From NCBI GenBank assembly GCA_903854805.1, contig CAINXK010000567.1, positions 1 to 15,376 on the forward strand: a stretch of DNA of 15,376 nt. Direction: 5' to 3'. The DNA is from an uncultured Anaerolineae bacterium (GTDB taxonomy: Bacteria > Chloroflexota > Anaerolineae > Anaerolineales > Villigracilaceae). The notes beneath the pieces are model-generated. The model was not told the DNA's origin. It saw only the letters and a program-made list of their open reading frames with translations, and did not search any database. Positions 13,964-15,376 of this stretch are shown in pieces (the stretch's first letter is position 1; every line of letters starts with the position of its first letter). Position numbers and translations under genes: made by a program.

Positions 13964-14697
13964 AGAGACTCTCCTAACAGGCGTAACATATTGCCGCCCA
14001 TCACCAAGCTTTGGTCCAGCTCGCTTAGGATGGTTGCTTTGCGGCATCCCATTTCCAATTCGTAAGAACTAAGCGGCGAATCGGTGCCGAACAACACGCG
14101 CTCTACACCCACACCTTGAATGGCTCTATGCACTTTGTTTGGTAGGCTCCAAGATGTATCGAGGAAAATATTGGGTGCCAATTGGGCAGAAGGAACAGCG
14201 TCAATCCAAAAATCTGTGCTGCCCATATGTCCCATAATTAAGTTGACCTGCGGAAAACGCAGCGCGAGCTCAGCAACATGCATGGGCTGTGCAAAGGCTG
14301 GTGTGCCAGTGTGAAAAAAAACGGGGACATTCTGTTCACCAGCCAACTCTAACAGTGGGTAAACCAGGTCATCGCATAGTAAAAAGCCCTGAAGAGATGG
14401 ATGAAGCTTGATGCCGCGTGCACCTTCACTCAAAGCTCGGCGCAGTTCGGCCAACGCTTTGGCGCCGAACCAGGGGTTGGCAGTTGCGAAAGCATAAAAA
14501 CGATCTGGGTAAGCACGGGCTGCCGCCAGTACAAAATCATTGCCCTCGCGGTTTTCTACGGCTATGCAACGATCCACCGGACAAATTATGGCGCGATCGA
14601 TGCCAAAATTGTCCATTTCGCGAAGCTGTTGGTCAATGGTCTGCTGATAATCGTGGCCTTCTCCAACGTGACAGTGACAATCTACAACAAGGCTCAT
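13960..14697 (-). CDS. TIM-barrel amidohydrolase, amidohydrolase_2 (PF04909) family
   Basis: This 245-residue paralogue of the next gene carries the metal-binding D6-C-H8-C-H10, G-I-K98-L-H-P, F-H129-T-G-T-P, G-H157-M-G and F-G-T-D206-S-P. All expected active-site positions are filled, so it should be an active metal-dependent hydrolase or decarboxylase in the cytoplasm. The frame extends to 14790, but the ATG at 14697 has AGGAG 7 nt upstream and starts with the conserved first strand (LVVDCHCH). It begins 31 nt after the propeller stop and overlaps the next gene by 4 nt. A sugar-lactone or acyl-ester hydrolase is possible from the context, but I do not recognise the substrate. Confidence 0.88.
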   Translation of the reverse strand: MSLVVDCHCHVGEGHDYQQTIDQQLREMDNFGIDRAIICPVDRCIAVENREGNDFVLAAARAYPDRFYAFATANPWFGAKALAELRRALSEGARGIKLHPSLQGFLLCDDLVYPLLELAGEQNVPVFFHTGTPAFAQPMHVAELALRFPQVNLIMGHMGSTDFWIDAVPSAQLAPNIFLDTSWSLPNKVHRAIQGVGVERVLFGTDSPLSSYELEMGCRKATILSELDQSLVMGGNMLRLLGESL

Positions 14698-14728
14698 CCG
14701 TTTTCTCCTATATGACTCTATAAATGAA

Positions 14729-15376
14729 TTACTTGTGGGAGGTCTGAATCTCCCACAAGTAGGATGAACGATAGATGTTGTCGTTCTCACCGGCGAACAA
14801 TGTGCCGTCTGCTGTAGCTACGAGCATGTGGATTTTGACCGCACCCAGTCCGAGGTTTGAATCAAAGATCGGGCCCAAGTCTTCCAGTTGTTTGTCCTGT
14901 GGATTGAATGCAAACAGGCGGGCTTCACCTTTCTGATCGGGACCATAGCCCGAGTTGCCAGCTCCGTAGATCAATCCATCTGGGGCCTGTACCAGCCCGG
15001 CAAGACGTTCACCCGGGTAAGGACGGCCCAGGTCCTCAACAGCGCCAGTGGATGGATCCATGCGGCTAAAACCTCCAGCAACGGTTCCAACATAAATAAA
15101 GCCATCACTAGCAAGCATCATGTGGTCAACGCGGGCTGGATCATTTGGGCTGCATTTTGGGAATCCATGTTTGTACCAGGTAAATTGATCCTGGTCAGGG
15201 TCATAACAGAAGATTCGGACCGGTGTTGGTCCGACGATATCTTCATAAGCGCGTGATTCTCCCCAGGTGGCCCACAAACGACCTTTTGAATCGAGGGCGC
15301 TGCAATGGGGTTGGCATAACATGACCCCATTGCCTATGAAGGCCAGGGTGCGGGTATGATGGGCTTCAATATCGTA
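14729..15376 (-). CDS. Beta-propeller-like protein, N-terminus beyond right window edge
   Basis: The frame is open to the window edge, giving 215 C-terminal residues; the Met at 15322 is internal, because homology with the 4802-5914 protein continues upstream of it. Propeller blades are visible as GRLWATWGE, GFIYVGTVAGGFSRMDP and GLIYGAGN, ending in DGTLFAGENDN and YLWEI. Block order and C-terminus match the other propeller closely (RLAGL/RLSGL; FAGENDN/FAGETDN; LWEI/LWEL), so the two share ancestry and probably similar function. The function is unknown. It precedes the amidohydrolase pair by 31 nt. A hairpin overlaps its last codons and stop. Confidence 0.82.
   Translation of the reverse strand, partial: YDIEAHHTRTLAFIGNGVMLCQPHCSALDSKGRLWATWGESRAYEDIVGPTPVRIFCYDPDQDQFTWYKHGFPKCSPNDPARVDHMMLASDGFIYVGTVAGGFSRMDPSTGAVEDLGRPYPGERLAGLVQAPDGLIYGAGNSGYGPDQKGEARLFAFNPQDKQLEDLGPIFDSNLGLGAVKIHMLVATADGTLFAGENDNIYRSSYLWEIQTSHK
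14731..14760. repeat. Perfect 11-bp inverted repeat overlapping the propeller stop codon
   Basis: ACTTGTGGGAG and CTCCCACAAGT flank an 8-nt loop. The structure spans the last codons of the propeller gene and the first base of its TAA (14729-14731), and ends 33 nt before the amidohydrolase ATG. No T-run follows on the minus strand, so mRNA protection or partial termination is more likely than full termination. Confidence 0.7.

Noticed and set aside
13964..14047. Upstream extension of the second amidohydrolase frame
   Set aside because: It lies entirely within the preceding gene, lacks a ribosome-binding site, and the conserved first strand starts at the ATG at 13963.

Overview
The window looks like bacterial accessory metabolism from a Chloroflexota-type organism, probably Anaerolineae-like. 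The main hint is the solute-binding protein: its signal segment ends in a Cys followed by a long Ala/Pro-rich linker, a style common in that phylum. This is inference from style and gene content; no rRNA, tRNA or other marker is present. I can support 14 genes, all on the minus strand, so transcription runs right to left. Both ends of the window cut a gene. Many genes are nearly contiguous and one pair overlaps by 4 nt, which suggests one or a few operons.

In transcription order: (1) 15376-13214 holds a beta-propeller protein cut by the right edge, then two tandem paralogous TIM-barrel amidohydrolases. (2) 13102-9821 holds a CUT1-type sugar ABC importer (binding lipoprotein plus two permeases) with no ATPase gene. 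A strong hairpin lies between the binding protein and the first permease. (3) 9699-8638 encodes a C45-type Ntn-hydrolase. (4) 8637-8287 is the longest gap. It carries several inverted repeats, including a terminator-like structure on the plus strand. (5) 8286-4802 holds three proteins of unknown role: a transglutaminase-core protein, an alpha/alpha-toroid-like protein and a second beta-propeller related to the one at the right edge. (6) 4786-2768 holds divergent nagA and nagB homologues. (7) 2692-1 holds uxaE (tagaturonate/fructuronate epimerase), an SDR likely acting as fructuronate reductase, and a LarA-family nickel-dependent racemase/epimerase cut by the left edge.

Taken together, the genes suggest import of a glycan fragment or glycoconjugate and its breakdown in the cytoplasm. 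NagA/NagB would handle an N-acetylhexosamine and UxaE/SDR/LarA-like a hexuronate. A hexosamine plus a hexuronate is the composition of glycosaminoglycans and similar acidic glycans. The amide-acting or isopeptide-type folds (transglutaminase core, C45 Ntn-hydrolase, amidohydrolases) and the two propellers have no place in a textbook pathway and are the most likely novel part. None of the catabolic proteins shows a signal peptide. No glycoside hydrolase, polysaccharide lyase or kinase is recognisable in the window.
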